From Paracoccaceae bacterium (GTDB lineage: Bacteria > Pseudomonadota > Alphaproteobacteria > Rhodobacterales > Rhodobacteraceae): DNA of 64,000 bases. Where the stretch lies: assembly GCA_023383015.1 (NCBI GenBank), contig JAHDXW010000015.1:1-64000 (forward strand). Reading direction: 5' to 3'. Below, one piece after another: positions 13,729 to 25,355 of this stretch. Position numbers and translations under genes: made by a program. Under the pieces are notes generated by a model. The model was not told the origin of the DNA. It saw nothing but the letters and a program-made list of their open reading frames with translations, and made no database searches. Numbering within the stretch: the first letter of the stretch is position 1; each line of letters starts with the position of its first letter.

Positions 13729-14853
13729 CTAGTGGGGCTCGCGGCGCGGCCGGTCGGGCCTGGCGATGCGGCCGCCGCCAACCGCGGCCGCGACCCCCGT
13801 GGTGCCGGGGACCGAGGTCGGCAGCCCGCGCAGGACGCGCACCGCGAGATGGGCGAAGGCCTGGGCCTCGAGCATGTCGCCGTCGAGGCCCGCATCCTCG
13901 ACCGGCATCACCGGGCAGGGCAGCCGGCGGGCCAGCATCGCCATCAGCGTGGGGTTGCGGCGGCCGCCGCCGGTGACAAGCGCGGCGGCGGGGGGGGCGG
14001 GAAGATGCTCCCAGCCGGCGGCAACCGCGGCGGCGGCGGCGGCGCGGGCGGGGGGCCCCCCCCCGGGGGCGCCCCGCCCGGCCCCCGGCGCGCGCGCGGC
14101 GGCCAAGGCGTTGCGGTCAAGCGATTTGGGAGGCATGCGGCGGAAGTGGGGGGTGGCCAGGACGGCGGCCAGGATGGCCTCATCGACGCGGCCGCGGGCG
14201 GCCACCGCGCCGCCCGCGTCGTGGTCCTGGCCGAAGCGCGCCTCCATCAGGTCGTTGATCGGAGCGTTGGCCGGGCCGGTGTCGAAGGCCAGGAGCGCCC
14301 CGGGCGCATCGGGCGTGGCCGCGGCGGGATCGACCCAGGTGACGTTGCCGACCCCGCCGAGGTTGACGAAGACGACCGGCGCGGCAAAGTCCGCCCGGCG
14401 CGCGCAGGCAAAATGGTAGAAGGGGGCAAGCGGCGCTCCCTGCCCGCCAAGCGCAACATCGGCAGAGCGGAAATCCCACACCACGGGGATGCCGAGCACC
14501 TCGGCCAGGATCTCGCCCGAGCCGGCCTGGTGGGTGCCGCGGCCGCCGGGCTCATGCGCGAGGGTCTGGCCGTGAAAGCCCACGAGCGCGGCCTCCGGCA
14601 GGCCGGCGAGAAGCTCGGCATGGGCGGTCTCGACGACCTCGGCGGCCGCGGCCACCCCCGCCTCGCCGGGCCAGCGGCCGAGGGCGGCACGCAGCAGCGC
14701 GCGCTCGGCCGGCGAATAGGAGCGGAAGGCCGAGGGGCCGAAGGCGTGGATCGCCTCGCCGTCGGTCAGGAGCATGGCGGCATCGACGCCGTCGAGCGAG
14801 GTGCCCGACATCGTGCCCAGCGCCCAGACCGGCCCCTGCAGCGCCCGCGCCAT
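13729..14853 (-). CDS. anmK: anhydro-N-acetylmuramic acid kinase
   Basis: Phosphorylates and opens 1,6-anhydro-MurNAc released in peptidoglycan turnover, giving MurNAc-6-phosphate for recycling. 374 residues, family length. ASKHA-fold motifs: [15 protein letters not shown] at the N-terminus, [52 protein letters not shown] and [13 protein letters not shown]. Between DRNALAAAR and [12 protein letters not shown] the usual conserved acidic segment (an EDGAATL-like block) is missing and is replaced by Gly/Pro/Ala low complexity encoded by a pure G+C tract. The start at 14853 has a purine-rich Shine-Dalgarno. Divergent from tyrS. Confidence 0.93.
   Translation of the reverse strand: MARALQGPVWALGTMSGTSLDGVDAAMLLTDGEAIHAFGPSAFRSYSPAERALLRAALGRWPGEAGVAAAAEVVETAHAELLAGLPEAALVGFHGQTLAHEPGGRGTHQAGSGEILAEVLGIPVVWDFRSADVALGGQGAPLAPFYHFACARRADFAAPVVFVNLGGVGNVTWVDPAAATPDAPGALLAFDTGPANAPINDLMEARFGQDHDAGGAVAARGRVDEAILAAVLATPHFRRMPPKSLDRNALAAARAPGAGRGAPGGGPPARAAAAAAVAAGWEHLPAPPAAALVTGGGRRNPTLMAMLARRLPCPVMPVEDAGLDGDMLEAQAFAHLAVRVLRGLPTSVPGTTGVAAAVGGGRIARPDRPRREPH
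14025..14104. repeat. 80-base pure G+C tract inside anmK
   Basis: Eighty consecutive G/C bases with homopolymer runs G6-C9-G5 near 14,050-14,069 and (GGC)n. It codes for the low-complexity stretch that replaces a normally conserved AnmK segment. It could be a local sequencing or consensus error or true erosion. Confidence 0.8.
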
Positions 14854-14917
14854 CCCTTTCCCTTCGCCCCGCCCGCGCCTATAGAGCGCGGGTGCCCGGA
14901 GCATGGACGAAGCGGCG

Positions 14918-16171
14918 ATGACCTACCATCCGAAATCCGACTTCCTGGCCGCGATGATTGAACGCGGCTTCGTGGCCGACTGCACCGACTTCGACGGCCT
15001 TGATGCCGCGCTGGCCGGCGGGCGGGTGGCGGCCTACATCGGCTTCGATGCGACCGCGAAGTCGCTGCATGTGGGCAGCCTGATCCAGATCATGATGCTG
15101 CGCTGGCTGCAGAGGACCGGCCACCGGCCCATCGTGCTGATGGGAGGGGGCACGACCAAGGTCGGCGATCCCTCGTTCCGGGCCGACGAGCGGCCGCTGC
15201 TGGGCGAGGCCGAGATCGCGGCCAACATCGCCGGCATCCGGAGTGTGTTCGCCTCGTATCTAGACTTCGGGGCGGGGCCGACCGGCGCGGTCATGGTGAA
15301 CAACGCCGACTGGCTGGACGGGCTGAACTACCTGGCCTTCCTACGTGACGTCGGCCGGCATTTCAGCGTCAACCGGATGCTTGCCTTCGAGAGCGTGAAG
15401 AGCCGGCTGGACCGCGAGCAGTCGCTGTCCTTCCTCGAGTTCAACTACATGATCCTGCAGGCCTACGACTTCCTCGAGCTGGCCCGCCGCCACGGTTGCC
15501 GGCTGCAGATCGGGGGCTCGGACCAGTGGGGCAATATCGTCAACGGGATCGAGCTGGCGCGGCGGGCCGACGGCATCGAGCTGTTCGGGCTGACCTCGCC
15601 GCTGCTGACCACCGCCGACGGGCGCAAGATGGGCAAGACGGCGGCCGGGGCGGTGTGGCTGGACGGGACGATGCTGACGCCCTACGGATTCTGGCAGTTC
15701 TGGCGCAACACGGCCGATGCCGACGTCGGCCGCTTCCTGAAGCTCTACACCGAGCTTCCGGTGGCCGAATGCGCCCGGCTGGGCGCGCTGGGCGGCGCCG
15801 AGATCAACGCCGCCAAGGTGCGGCTGGCCAACGAGGTCACGACGCTCCTGCACGGGGCCGAGGCGGCGGCGGCGGCCGAGGCGACGGCGCGGGCGGTGTT
15901 CGCCGAGGGCGGTGTCGGCGAGGCGCTGCCGACGGTGGCGTTGAGCCGGGCCGAGGTGGGCGGGGGCATCGCGGTGGTGCAGCTGTTCGTGCGCGCGGGG
16001 CTCGCCAAGTCGGGCAAGGAGGCGCGGCGGCTGATCGCCGAGGGCGGGGCACGACTGGACGATGCCGAGCTGTCCGACCCCGGGATGATGCTGGACGCGG
16101 GGCGGCTGGCGCGGACCGTCAAGCTGACCGCGGGGCGCAAGCGGCACGCGCTGGCGGTGCTGGCCGACTGA
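14918..16171 (+). CDS. tyrS: tyrosine-tRNA ligase
   Basis: Class I aminoacyl-tRNA synthetase charging tRNA-Tyr. 417 residues from MTYHPKSDF, the start seen in related proteins; an in-frame ATG at 14,903 would add five residues. The catalytic Rossmann domain has the HIGH-like HVGS and the KMSKS-like KMGKT (in [11 protein letters not shown]), with the Tyr-binding block [14 protein letters not shown] and [14 protein letters not shown]-terminal S4-type RNA-binding domain ([20 protein letters not shown]) completes it. Divergent from anmK, with about 65 bases between the starts. Confidence 0.96.
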   Translation: MTYHPKSDFLAAMIERGFVADCTDFDGLDAALAGGRVAAYIGFDATAKSLHVGSLIQIMMLRWLQRTGHRPIVLMGGGTTKVGDPSFRADERPLLGEAEIAANIAGIRSVFASYLDFGAGPTGAVMVNNADWLDGLNYLAFLRDVGRHFSVNRMLAFESVKSRLDREQSLSFLEFNYMILQAYDFLELARRHGCRLQIGGSDQWGNIVNGIELARRADGIELFGLTSPLLTTADGRKMGKTAAGAVWLDGTMLTPYGFWQFWRNTADADVGRFLKLYTELPVAECARLGALGGAEINAAKVRLANEVTTLLHGAEAAAAAEATARAVFAEGGVGEALPTVALSRAEVGGGIAVVQLFVRAGLAKSGKEARRLIAEGGARLDDAELSDPGMMLDAGRLARTVKLTAGRKRHALAVLAD

Positions 16172-16203
16172 ACCGGCCGGCTGACGCGGCCGGCCGGCGA
16201 TGG

Positions 16204-17172
<969 letters not shown>

Positions 17173-17268
17173 CGGGCGGGATCCTCGGGCGCGGGTGGAC
17201 ACGCCCTGCCCTTCGCGCCGCCGCCGGCCGCCGTTACGCGGCCGACGGCCGGGACCGGCGGCCGCCCC

Positions 17269-17847
17269 TCAACGCTCGGCCGTCACACGTTCCATCCGGT
17301 CGGGGTCGGTGACGACGCCATTAAGGCGCGGGTCGCCGCGCCGGATGCGGTCGACGACCTCCATCCCCTCCACCACCCGGCCGAAGACGGTGTAATCGCC
17401 GTCGAGGAAGCGGCCGTCGGCGAACATGATGAAGAACTGGCTGTTGGCCGAATGCGGGCTTTGCGCCCGCGCCATGCCGACGGCGCCGCGCAGGAAGGGC
17501 TCGCGCGAGAACTCGCCCCGCAGGTCGGGCAGGTCCGAGCCGCCCATGCCGGCGCGCGACAGGTCGCCGCCGGCCCGGCCGTAGCGGACGTCGCCGGTTT
17601 GGGCCATGAAGCCCTCGATGACGCGGTGGAAGACGACGCCGTCATAGGCGCCAGCCTCGGCGAGCGCGAGCACCCGCTCGACGTGGTTCGGCGCGACGTC
17701 GGACAGAAGCTCGATGACGACGCGGCCCTGCGCCTCGCCGGCGACCTCGATGACAAGGCGGGGCGCGTCAGCTGCCCCCGCCGACCCCGCCACGCCAGCC
17801 GCGAGGGCAAGCGCCAGCGCCGCGCGGCGCGTGAGATCACGCGACAT
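17269..17847 (-). CDS. periplasmic peptidyl-prolyl cis-trans isomerase (cyclophilin type)
   Basis: 192 residues with an N-terminal twin-arginine-like MSRDLTRRAALALALAAG stretch and Ala-rich cleavage region, so exported. The cyclophilin core shows VVFHRVIEGFMAQTGDV, SANSQFFIMFADGRFLDG and YTVFGRVVEGMEVVD; the catalytic Arg lies in FHRVIEGF and the Phe in QFFI. It catalyses proline isomerisation during folding of exported proteins. The start overlaps the end of the upstream paralogue by 11 bases, so the pair is one operon. Confidence 0.92.
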   Translation of the reverse strand: MSRDLTRRAALALALAAGVAGSAGAADAPRLVIEVAGEAQGRVVIELLSDVAPNHVERVLALAEAGAYDGVVFHRVIEGFMAQTGDVRYGRAGGDLSRAGMGGSDLPDLRGEFSREPFLRGAVGMARAQSPHSANSQFFIMFADGRFLDGDYTVFGRVVEGMEVVDRIRRGDPRLNGVVTDPDRMERVTAER

Positions 17848-18346
17848 CGGCGGCCACCCTGACCGTAAGCATGCGGTCGGGGTTCGCCGGCGGCTCGCCG
17901 CGGGCGATCCGGTCGACATGCTCGATCCCCGCGATCACCCGGCCGTAGACGGTATACTGGCCGTTGAGGAAGTGGTTGTCGCGGAAGTTGATGAAGAACT
18001 GCGAGTTGGCGCTGTTGGGGTTCGACGAGCGCGCGGCCCCGAGGGTGCCGCGGTCGTGGGGGATGCGGCTGAACTCGGCCGGCAGGTCGGGCAGGTCGGA
18101 GCCACCGGTGCCGGCGCGGCGGAGGTTGAAGTTGCGCGTCGAGCAGCCGTTGGCGACGTCGCCGGTCTGGGCCATGAAACCGTCGATGACGCGGTGAAAG
18201 ACGACGTCATCGTAGGCGCCGGCGCGGGCCAGCGCCTTCATCCGCCCGGCGTGCAGGGGCGCGATGTCGGTCAGGAGCTGGACGACCACGGGTCCGTCCT
18301 TGAGGGTGATGATGACGGTGTTCTCGGGGTCGGCGATCTCGGTCAT
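17837..18346 (-). CDS. cytosolic peptidyl-prolyl cis-trans isomerase (cyclophilin type)
   Basis: 169 residues, no signal peptide. Motifs VVFHRVIDGFMAQTGDV, SANSQFFINFRDNHFLNG and YTVYGRVIAGIEHVD are those of bacterial PpiB-type cyclophilins. It is the first gene of a two-gene operon with the exported paralogue. The two are similar enough along the core to be a local duplication in which only the second copy gained a signal sequence. Divergent from pgk. Confidence 0.93.
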   Translation of the reverse strand: MTEIADPENTVIITLKDGPVVVQLLTDIAPLHAGRMKALARAGAYDDVVFHRVIDGFMAQTGDVANGCSTRNFNLRRAGTGGSDLPDLPAEFSRIPHDRGTLGAARSSNPNSANSQFFINFRDNHFLNGQYTVYGRVIAGIEHVDRIARGEPPANPDRMLTVRVAADVA

Positions 18347-18482
18347 CTGGGTCTCCGCTGTGGATCGGGCGCGACCCTAGCGGCGGGGCGCGGGAAGGGA
18401 AAGGGCGAAGCGGCCGGCGGGGCGGTTGACCACGGGCCGGGGGCGGGCCAATAAGCGGCGGGCGCGGCGCGGGAGGGACGGG

Positions 18483-19682
18483 ATGGCCTGGAAGACGCTC
18501 GACGACATGGAGCTCGCCGGCAGGACGGTGCTTGTCAGGGTGGACATCAACGTGCCGGTCGAGGACGGCCGAGTCACCGACGCCACCCGCATCGAGCGGA
18601 TCGTGCCGACGGTGCGCGACATCCTTGCCCGCGGCGGCCGGCCGGTGCTGATGGCCCATTTCGACCGTCCCAAGGGCCGGCGGGTGCCGTCGATGTCGCT
18701 GGCCGTGACGCTGCCGGCGCTGCGGGCGGCGCTGGGCGTCCCGGTCAGTCTGGCCGAGGACTGCATCGGCGCGCCGGCCAAGCAGGCGGTGGCGGCGATG
18801 GGCCCGGGCGAGGCGGTGCTTCTGGAGAACACCCGCTTCCACCCCGGCGAGGAGGCCAACGACCCCGCATTCGCGGCCGCGCTCTCCGCGCTGGGCGAGG
18901 TCTATGTCAACGACGCCTTCTCGGCCGCCCACCGGGCGCATGCCTCCACCGAGGCGATCGCCCGCCTGCTGCCCGCCTGCGCCGGTCGGCTGATGGCGGC
19001 CGAACTGGCCGCGCTCGAGGCCGCGCTCGGGGCGCCGGCGCGGCCGGTGGCGGCGGTGGTCGGCGGGGCCAAGGTGTCGACCAAACTCGACCTGCTCGGC
19101 AACCTCGTGGCCAGGGTCGAGCATCTGGTGATCGGCGGGGCGATGGCAAACACCTTCCTGCTGGCCGGGGGGCGCGAGGTCGGCCGATCGCTGGTCGAGC
19201 GCGAGATGCTGGGCACGGCGCAGGAGATCCGGGCCAGGGCCGCGGCGGCGGGCTGCACGCTGCATCTGCCCGTCGACCTCGTGGTGGCCGCTGCGCTGGC
19301 CCCGGGGGCGGAGGCGCGCACCGTCGCCGCCGATGCCTGCCCGGCCGAGGCGATGATCCTGGACGTCGGGCCGGCCACGGTGGCGGCGCTGGCGGCGGTG
19401 ATCGACGGCTGCCGGACGCTGATCTGGAACGGCCCGCTCGGCGCCTTCGAGACCGCGCCCTTCGACGCCGGGACGACCGCCGTCGCCCGCCATGTCGCGG
19501 CGGCAAGCCGGGGGGGGCGGCTGATGTCGGTTGCCGGCGGGGGCGACACGGTGGCGGCGCTGCACCATGCCGGGGTGGCGGACGACTTCGGCTATGTCTC
19601 CACCGCCGGCGGCGCCTTCCTGGAGTGGATGGAGGGCAAGGTGCTTCCGGGTGTCGCGGCACTCGACGGACAGGGTCGGTAG
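18483..19682 (+). CDS. pgk: phosphoglycerate kinase
   Basis: Glycolytic/gluconeogenic enzyme transferring phosphate between 1,3-bisphosphoglycerate and ADP. 399 residues, normal length. N-domain substrate site [14 protein letters not shown] and [45 protein letters not shown]-type block (here [14 protein letters not shown]). C-domain nucleotide site [24 protein letters not shown] and [18 protein letters not shown] lies upstream of the ATG. First of the glycolytic genes on the plus strand here. Confidence 0.97.
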   Translation: MAWKTLDDMELAGRTVLVRVDINVPVEDGRVTDATRIERIVPTVRDILARGGRPVLMAHFDRPKGRRVPSMSLAVTLPALRAALGVPVSLAEDCIGAPAKQAVAAMGPGEAVLLENTRFHPGEEANDPAFAAALSALGEVYVNDAFSAAHRAHASTEAIARLLPACAGRLMAAELAALEAALGAPARPVAAVVGGAKVSTKLDLLGNLVARVEHLVIGGAMANTFLLAGGREVGRSLVEREMLGTAQEIRARAAAAGCTLHLPVDLVVAAALAPGAEARTVAADACPAEAMILDVGPATVAALAAVIDGCRTLIWNGPLGAFETAPFDAGTTAVARHVAAASRGGRLMSVAGGGDTVAALHHAGVADDFGYVSTAGGAFLEWMEGKVLPGVAALDGQGR

Positions 19683-19831
19683 GGGGCGACCGGCCGCAAG
19701 CCCTCAGGCCGCGGCACGGCGGGCTTGCCCGAATCCCGGTTCGGGGGTTCACTGGCCCTTCCGGGGCGCCCGGGCCTTGCCAGACGGATCGCCCCGTGCT
19801 GCTGGCCGTGTGCCGAGACGAGGAGATCGCC

Positions 19832-21460
19832 ATGTCCCGCCCTGCCCTTGCCCTTGCCGCAAGCCTGATCGCCCTGCCCGCCGCTGCCGAGACGCCCGCC
19901 GCAGGCTGGCTTGATCTGCTGTCGCCCGATCATGTCGCGACGCTTCTGCTTCAAAGCGGCATCACGGCCCTGCGCAGCCAGGCCGAGATCTCCTATGATG
20001 CGCTGAGCGTCGATCTCGCCGGCGGTACGGTCGCGATCACCGGGCTTTCCGGGGCGCCGCTGCCGGGGGCGGGGGTGGACGAGGCCTGCCGGTTCGGGGC
20101 CGACCGGCTGGCCGTGGCCGGGCTGTCGCCCGCCGCGGCAGGGGTTGGCCGTCTGCGCCTCGAGGCGGTCGGGCTGTCTCTGGGCGCTGCCTGCCTGGAC
20201 CGCGAGGCCCGCGAGGCCCTGGCCGCGGCGGGCCTGCAGACGCTGGTCGTCGACCGGGCGTCGGCCAGCTTTGCCTATCGCTTCGGCCCGGGTGCGGCCG
20301 ACGTCAGCGTGCTTCTGTCCGCACCCGGGGTTGCCGACGTCGAGGCGACGCTGGCGCTGGACTACCTGGCGCTTGTCGACCCCGGGATGGGCCCCGACCC
20401 GGTGCCGCTGGCGCGGTTGCGCAGCGGCGCGGTGACGGTGGAGGACCGAGGGCTGCTGGCCCGGCTGCGGCCCTTGATGCCACCCGAGATGGCTGACCCT
20501 GCGGCCGCCGCACGCGGGGTTGCCGGCGAGGTCGCACAGGGCCTCGAACGCGAGAACCGCGCTGCCGAGCGGCGGGCGAGGATCGCCCGCGGCGAAAGCA
20601 CCGAGGCGCCACTGGAGGCGCCGCTGACCGACGCCCAGCGGGCGTTCGTTGCATCCCTGGAGCGCGAGATCGCGCGCTTCCTGACCGACGGCGGGGCGGT
20701 GACGCTGGCGACCGCGGTGGCCGGGCCGGCGGTGCTGATCGACGCCGCAGCGCTGGACGGCGACCCGCGGCCGCTGTTCGAGGCACTCGCCCCGCGGTTC
20801 TCGGCGGCCCCGCCCGCGCGCGCCGAAATCCTGCCGACGGTGCTGGTCGGCCGGGCACTCACCGTTCCCGGCGCGCTGTCGGCCGAGGAGCGCCGGCGCG
20901 TCGGCCTGGCCTTCCTATCTGGCCGCGGCGTTCCGCGCGACATCGACCGCGGCGCCGCCCTGCTTGCCCCGCTCGCCGGCCATGACGCCGAGGTCGACAC
21001 CGCCCTCGCCGAGGCGCTGGCCGACCGTGACCCGGTGGCGGCCTATGGCCACGCCCTCGCCGCCGCTGCGGCCGGAGCGCCCGGCGCGCTTGCGCTCCTC
21101 GACCGCATCGAGGCAGGGCTCGATGTCGGCGCGCTGCTCGCAGCCCAGGGTGCGGCCGAACCCGCTGCAGCCGCGGAGGACGCGTTCGCCTCGGTCGGCG
21201 CGCTGCGGGCGGCGGCGCTTGCGGCGATGATGGGCACCGCGCGGCCGCGCAGCTATGCCTCGGCGTGGTTCTACGCCAGCCTAGCGGCGGCGGCCGGAGA
21301 CGTGGCCGGCGCCGGGCTGCGCGACGAGATCGAGACGCGGATGGCCGCCCGCGGCCCCGCGGCGCTCGCCGCCTGGAAGGAGACGACGGCGCCGCTCGCA
21401 GCGGTGATCCTGCGCGAATGGCTGTCCCGCGACCTGCCGCGGCAGCTCGGCGCCGAGTAG
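19832..21460 (+). CDS. secreted/periplasmic protein of unknown function
   Basis: 542 residues with a signal peptide (MSRPALALAASLIALPAAA, cleavage before ETPAAG). The mature protein is Ala/Leu/Arg rich, with a mixed beta-rich N-terminal half and a helical C-terminal half. The C-terminal region (GRALTVPGALSAEERRRVG onward, LAFLSGRGVPRDIDRGAALL, ASAWFYASLAAAAGD) looks like degenerate Sel1/TPR-like helical repeats, suggesting a protein-binding scaffold. GAGGAG precedes the ATG. It sits between pgk and the aldolase gene on the same strand. No specific family is recognised with confidence. Confidence 0.7.
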   Translation: MSRPALALAASLIALPAAAETPAAGWLDLLSPDHVATLLLQSGITALRSQAEISYDALSVDLAGGTVAITGLSGAPLPGAGVDEACRFGADRLAVAGLSPAAAGVGRLRLEAVGLSLGAACLDREAREALAAAGLQTLVVDRASASFAYRFGPGAADVSVLLSAPGVADVEATLALDYLALVDPGMGPDPVPLARLRSGAVTVEDRGLLARLRPLMPPEMADPAAAARGVAGEVAQGLERENRAAERRARIARGESTEAPLEAPLTDAQRAFVASLEREIARFLTDGGAVTLATAVAGPAVLIDAAALDGDPRPLFEALAPRFSAAPPARAEILPTVLVGRALTVPGALSAEERRRVGLAFLSGRGVPRDIDRGAALLAPLAGHDAEVDTALAEALADRDPVAAYGHALAAAAAGAPGALALLDRIEAGLDVGALLAAQGAAEPAAAAEDAFASVGALRAAALAAMMGTARPRSYASAWFYASLAAAAGDVAGAGLRDEIETRMAARGPAALAAWKETTAPLAAVILREWLSRDLPRQLGAE

Positions 21461-21548
21461 CGGAGCCCGTTAGCGCCACCGCCATTGCACGGGACCGCCG
21501 GCGCCTCTAGAGCGTCGGGCAGGCAATCCCGACCACAGGAGCGAAGCA

Positions 21549-22478
21549 ATGCGGGCGACGCGCACCGTACAGAAGATCCTCGCCAACTATGAGGGTGAGG
21601 CCCCCGGCGTGAAGGCCAACCTGTGCCGGATGCTGATGGAGGGCCGGCTGGGCGGCACCGGCAAGATGATCATCCTGCCGGTGGACCAGGGCTTCGAGCA
21701 CGGGCCGGCGCGCAGCTTCGCCCCGAATCCGGCCGCCTACGACCCGCACTACCACTACCAGCTGGCCATCGACGCGGGGCTGAACGCCTATGCCGCGCCG
21801 CTGGGGATGCTCGAGGCGGGGGCCGACAGCTTCGCCGGACAGATCCCGACGATCCTGAAGATGAACTCGGCCAATTCGCTGATGTCGGCCACTGCCGGCA
21901 AGGACCAGGCGATCACCGCCAGCGTCGACGACGCGCTGCGGCTGGGCTGCGCGGCGATCGGGTTCACCGTCTACCCCGGTTCGGATTCCGCCCTCGGCAT
22001 GTTCGAGGAGATCTCGGCGCTGCGCGAGGAGGCCGCCGCCAAGGGCGTGGCGACCGTCGTCTGGTCGTACCCGCGCGGCGAGGCACTGTCCAAGGACGGC
22101 GAGACGGCGATCGACGTCGCCGCCTACGCCGCCCAGATCGCGGCGCTGCTCGGCGCCCACATCATCAAGATCAAGCTGTCGACCGACCACCTCGAACAGG
22201 CCGAGGCGAAGAAGGTCTACGAGGCGCAGAGGATCGACATCTCGAGCCAGGCGCGGCGGGTGGCGCACTGCATGCAGGCGGCCTTCAACGGACGGCGCAT
22301 CGTGGTGTTCTCGGGCGGGGCGAAGAAGGGCGAGGAGTCGGTTTTCGACGACGCCCGGGCGATCCGCGACGGCGGCGGCAACGGCTCGATCATCGGTCGC
22401 AACAGCTTCCAGCGCTCGCGCGAGGACGCGCTGGCGATGCTGGGCAAGCTCGTCGACATCTACAAGGGCAAGGCCTGA
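21549..22478 (+). CDS. fbaB: class I fructose-bisphosphate aldolase (FbaB/DhnA type)
   Basis: Schiff-base aldolase cleaving fructose 1,6-bisphosphate. 309 residues. Archaeal/FbaB-type signatures: IILPVDQGFEHGPARSF, the YHYQLAIDAGLNAYAAPLG block, IGFTVYPGSDSA, VVWSYPRG and HIIKIKLSTDH containing the Schiff-base Lys region; phosphate site FSGGAKKGEE and GNGSIIGRNSFQR near the C-terminus. AGGAG precedes the ATG. Upstream of ftsB and pdhABC. Confidence 0.94.
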   Translation: MRATRTVQKILANYEGEAPGVKANLCRMLMEGRLGGTGKMIILPVDQGFEHGPARSFAPNPAAYDPHYHYQLAIDAGLNAYAAPLGMLEAGADSFAGQIPTILKMNSANSLMSATAGKDQAITASVDDALRLGCAAIGFTVYPGSDSALGMFEEISALREEAAAKGVATVVWSYPRGEALSKDGETAIDVAAYAAQIAALLGAHIIKIKLSTDHLEQAEAKKVYEAQRIDISSQARRVAHCMQAAFNGRRIVVFSGGAKKGEESVFDDARAIRDGGGNGSIIGRNSFQRSREDALAMLGKLVDIYKGKA

Positions 22479-22579
22479 GGCCGCCCGGGAGGGCGTTGGC
22501 GCGGGGGGATTTCCAAGCCGAATCGGTTGTGCCACACTCCGGTCGCGCGTCCGCGAGAGGCGCGACGGAGGCAGGAGCC

Positions 22580-22879
22580 ATGACCCGACCCCCCGCGCCG
22601 GCACTCGGCGACGTGCTTTTCTTCGGCGCCGCCTTCCTGGCCGCAAGCTACTTCACATTCGCCGCGGTCCAGGGCGACCACGGCCTGTTCCGCCGGGTAC
22701 AGCTGGATGCCGAGACGGCCCGGCTGGCGCAGGAACGCGACCGGCTGGCGGCCGACCTGGCCTTCCTTCAGAACAAGACACGCAGGCTGTCCGACGATTA
22801 CCTCGACCTCGACCTGCTGGACGAGCAGGCGCGGGACATGCTGGGTTATCTGAGGCCCGACGAGGTGGTCATCCGCTGA
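22580..22879 (+). CDS. ftsB: septum formation initiator FtsB
   Basis: 99 residues: one N-terminal transmembrane helix (LFFGAAFLAASYFTFAAV), then a coiled coil (ETARLAQERDRLAADLAFLQNK) and a short C-terminal domain ending LLDEQARDMLGYLRPDEVVI. This architecture and its position between the aldolase gene and pdhA (parallel to ftsB next to eno or pdh in alphaproteobacteria) identify FtsB/DivIC, the partner of FtsL and FtsQ in the divisome. AGGAG precedes the ATG. Confidence 0.9.
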   Translation: MTRPPAPALGDVLFFGAAFLAASYFTFAAVQGDHGLFRRVQLDAETARLAQERDRLAADLAFLQNKTRRLSDDYLDLDLLDEQARDMLGYLRPDEVVIR

Positions 22880-22970
22880 GGCGGCACCTCATCCCCCCTC
22901 GCACCGGCCGCGCAACTCGGCTATAGGGTTGTTCAACGTTAAACGATCCGCGCCGGGAGGAGGCGGCCCC

Positions 22971-23960
22971 ATGGCCACACGCAAGTCCGAGGCGAAGCCC
23001 AACGCCTCGCGCGAGGAGCTTCTGCACTACTACCGCGAGATGCTGCTGATCCGCCGCTTCGAGGAGAAGGCGGGCCAGCTTTACGGCATGGGGCTTATCG
23101 GCGGCTTCTGCCATCTCTACATCGGCCAGGAGGCGGTGGTGGTCGGCCTCGAGGCGGCCGCGGGCCCCGGCGACAAGCGGGTGACAAGCTACCGCGACCA
23201 CGGCCACATGCTTGCCTGCGGGATGGACCCCAGGGGGGTGATGGCCGAGCTCACGGGCCGCAGCGGCGGCTATTCGAAGGGCAAGGGCGGCTCGATGCAC
23301 ATGTTCAGCCGCGAGCGCCACTTCTACGGCGGCCACGGCATCGTGGCCGCCCAGGTGCCGATCGGGGCGGGGCTGGCCTTCGCCGACCGCTACCTCGGCA
23401 ACGACCGCGTGACCTTCGCCTATTTCGGCGACGGCGCCGCCAACCAGGGCCAGGTCTACGAGACCTACAACATGGCGGTCGTCTGGTCGCTGCCGGTGAT
23501 CTTCGTGATCGAGAACAACCAGTACGCCATGGGCACGAGCGTCCGGCGCGCGACCCGCTCGAAGACGCTCTATGGTCGCGGCGAGGCATTCGGCATCCCC
23601 GGCGAGCAGGTCGACGGCATGGACGTGCTGGCGGTCAAGGCCGCCGGCGAGAAGGCGGTGGCCCATGCCCGCGCCGGCCGGGGGCCCTACATCCTCGAGG
23701 TCATGACCTACCGCTACCGCGGGCATTCGATGTCTGACCCCGCCAAGTACCGCACCCGCGAGGAAGTGCAGAAGATCCGCGACGAGCGCGACCCCATCGA
23801 GCATGTCCGCGAAATGCTTCTCGCCGGAAAGCTCGCGACCGACGAGGAGCTCAAGGCCGTCGACCGCGACATCAAGGCGATCGTCAACGAATCGGCCGAC
23901 TTCGCCCGCGAGAGCCCCGAGCCGGATGTGGCCGAGCTCTGGACCGACATCTACGCTTGA
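22971..23960 (+). CDS. pdhA: pyruvate dehydrogenase E1 component, alpha subunit
   Basis: Thiamine-diphosphate enzyme that decarboxylates pyruvate and reductively acetylates the lipoyl arm. 329 residues. TPP motif GDGAANQGQVYETYN...VIFVIENN; RDHGHMLACGM and GKGGSMHMFS near the substrate site; phosphorylation-loop equivalent RYRGHSMSDPAKYR. ATG 22,971 is chosen for GGGAGGAGG 7 bases upstream, although the frame is open from 22,929. First of pdhA-pdhB-pdhC with 9-base spacings. Confidence 0.97.
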   Translation: MATRKSEAKPNASREELLHYYREMLLIRRFEEKAGQLYGMGLIGGFCHLYIGQEAVVVGLEAAAGPGDKRVTSYRDHGHMLACGMDPRGVMAELTGRSGGYSKGKGGSMHMFSRERHFYGGHGIVAAQVPIGAGLAFADRYLGNDRVTFAYFGDGAANQGQVYETYNMAVVWSLPVIFVIENNQYAMGTSVRRATRSKTLYGRGEAFGIPGEQVDGMDVLAVKAAGEKAVAHARAGRGPYILEVMTYRYRGHSMSDPAKYRTREEVQKIRDERDPIEHVREMLLAGKLATDEELKAVDRDIKAIVNESADFARESPEPDVAELWTDIYA

Positions 23961-23969
23961 GGGAGGACC

Positions 23970-25346
<1,377 letters not shown>

Positions 25347-25355
25347 GGGGAAGCG

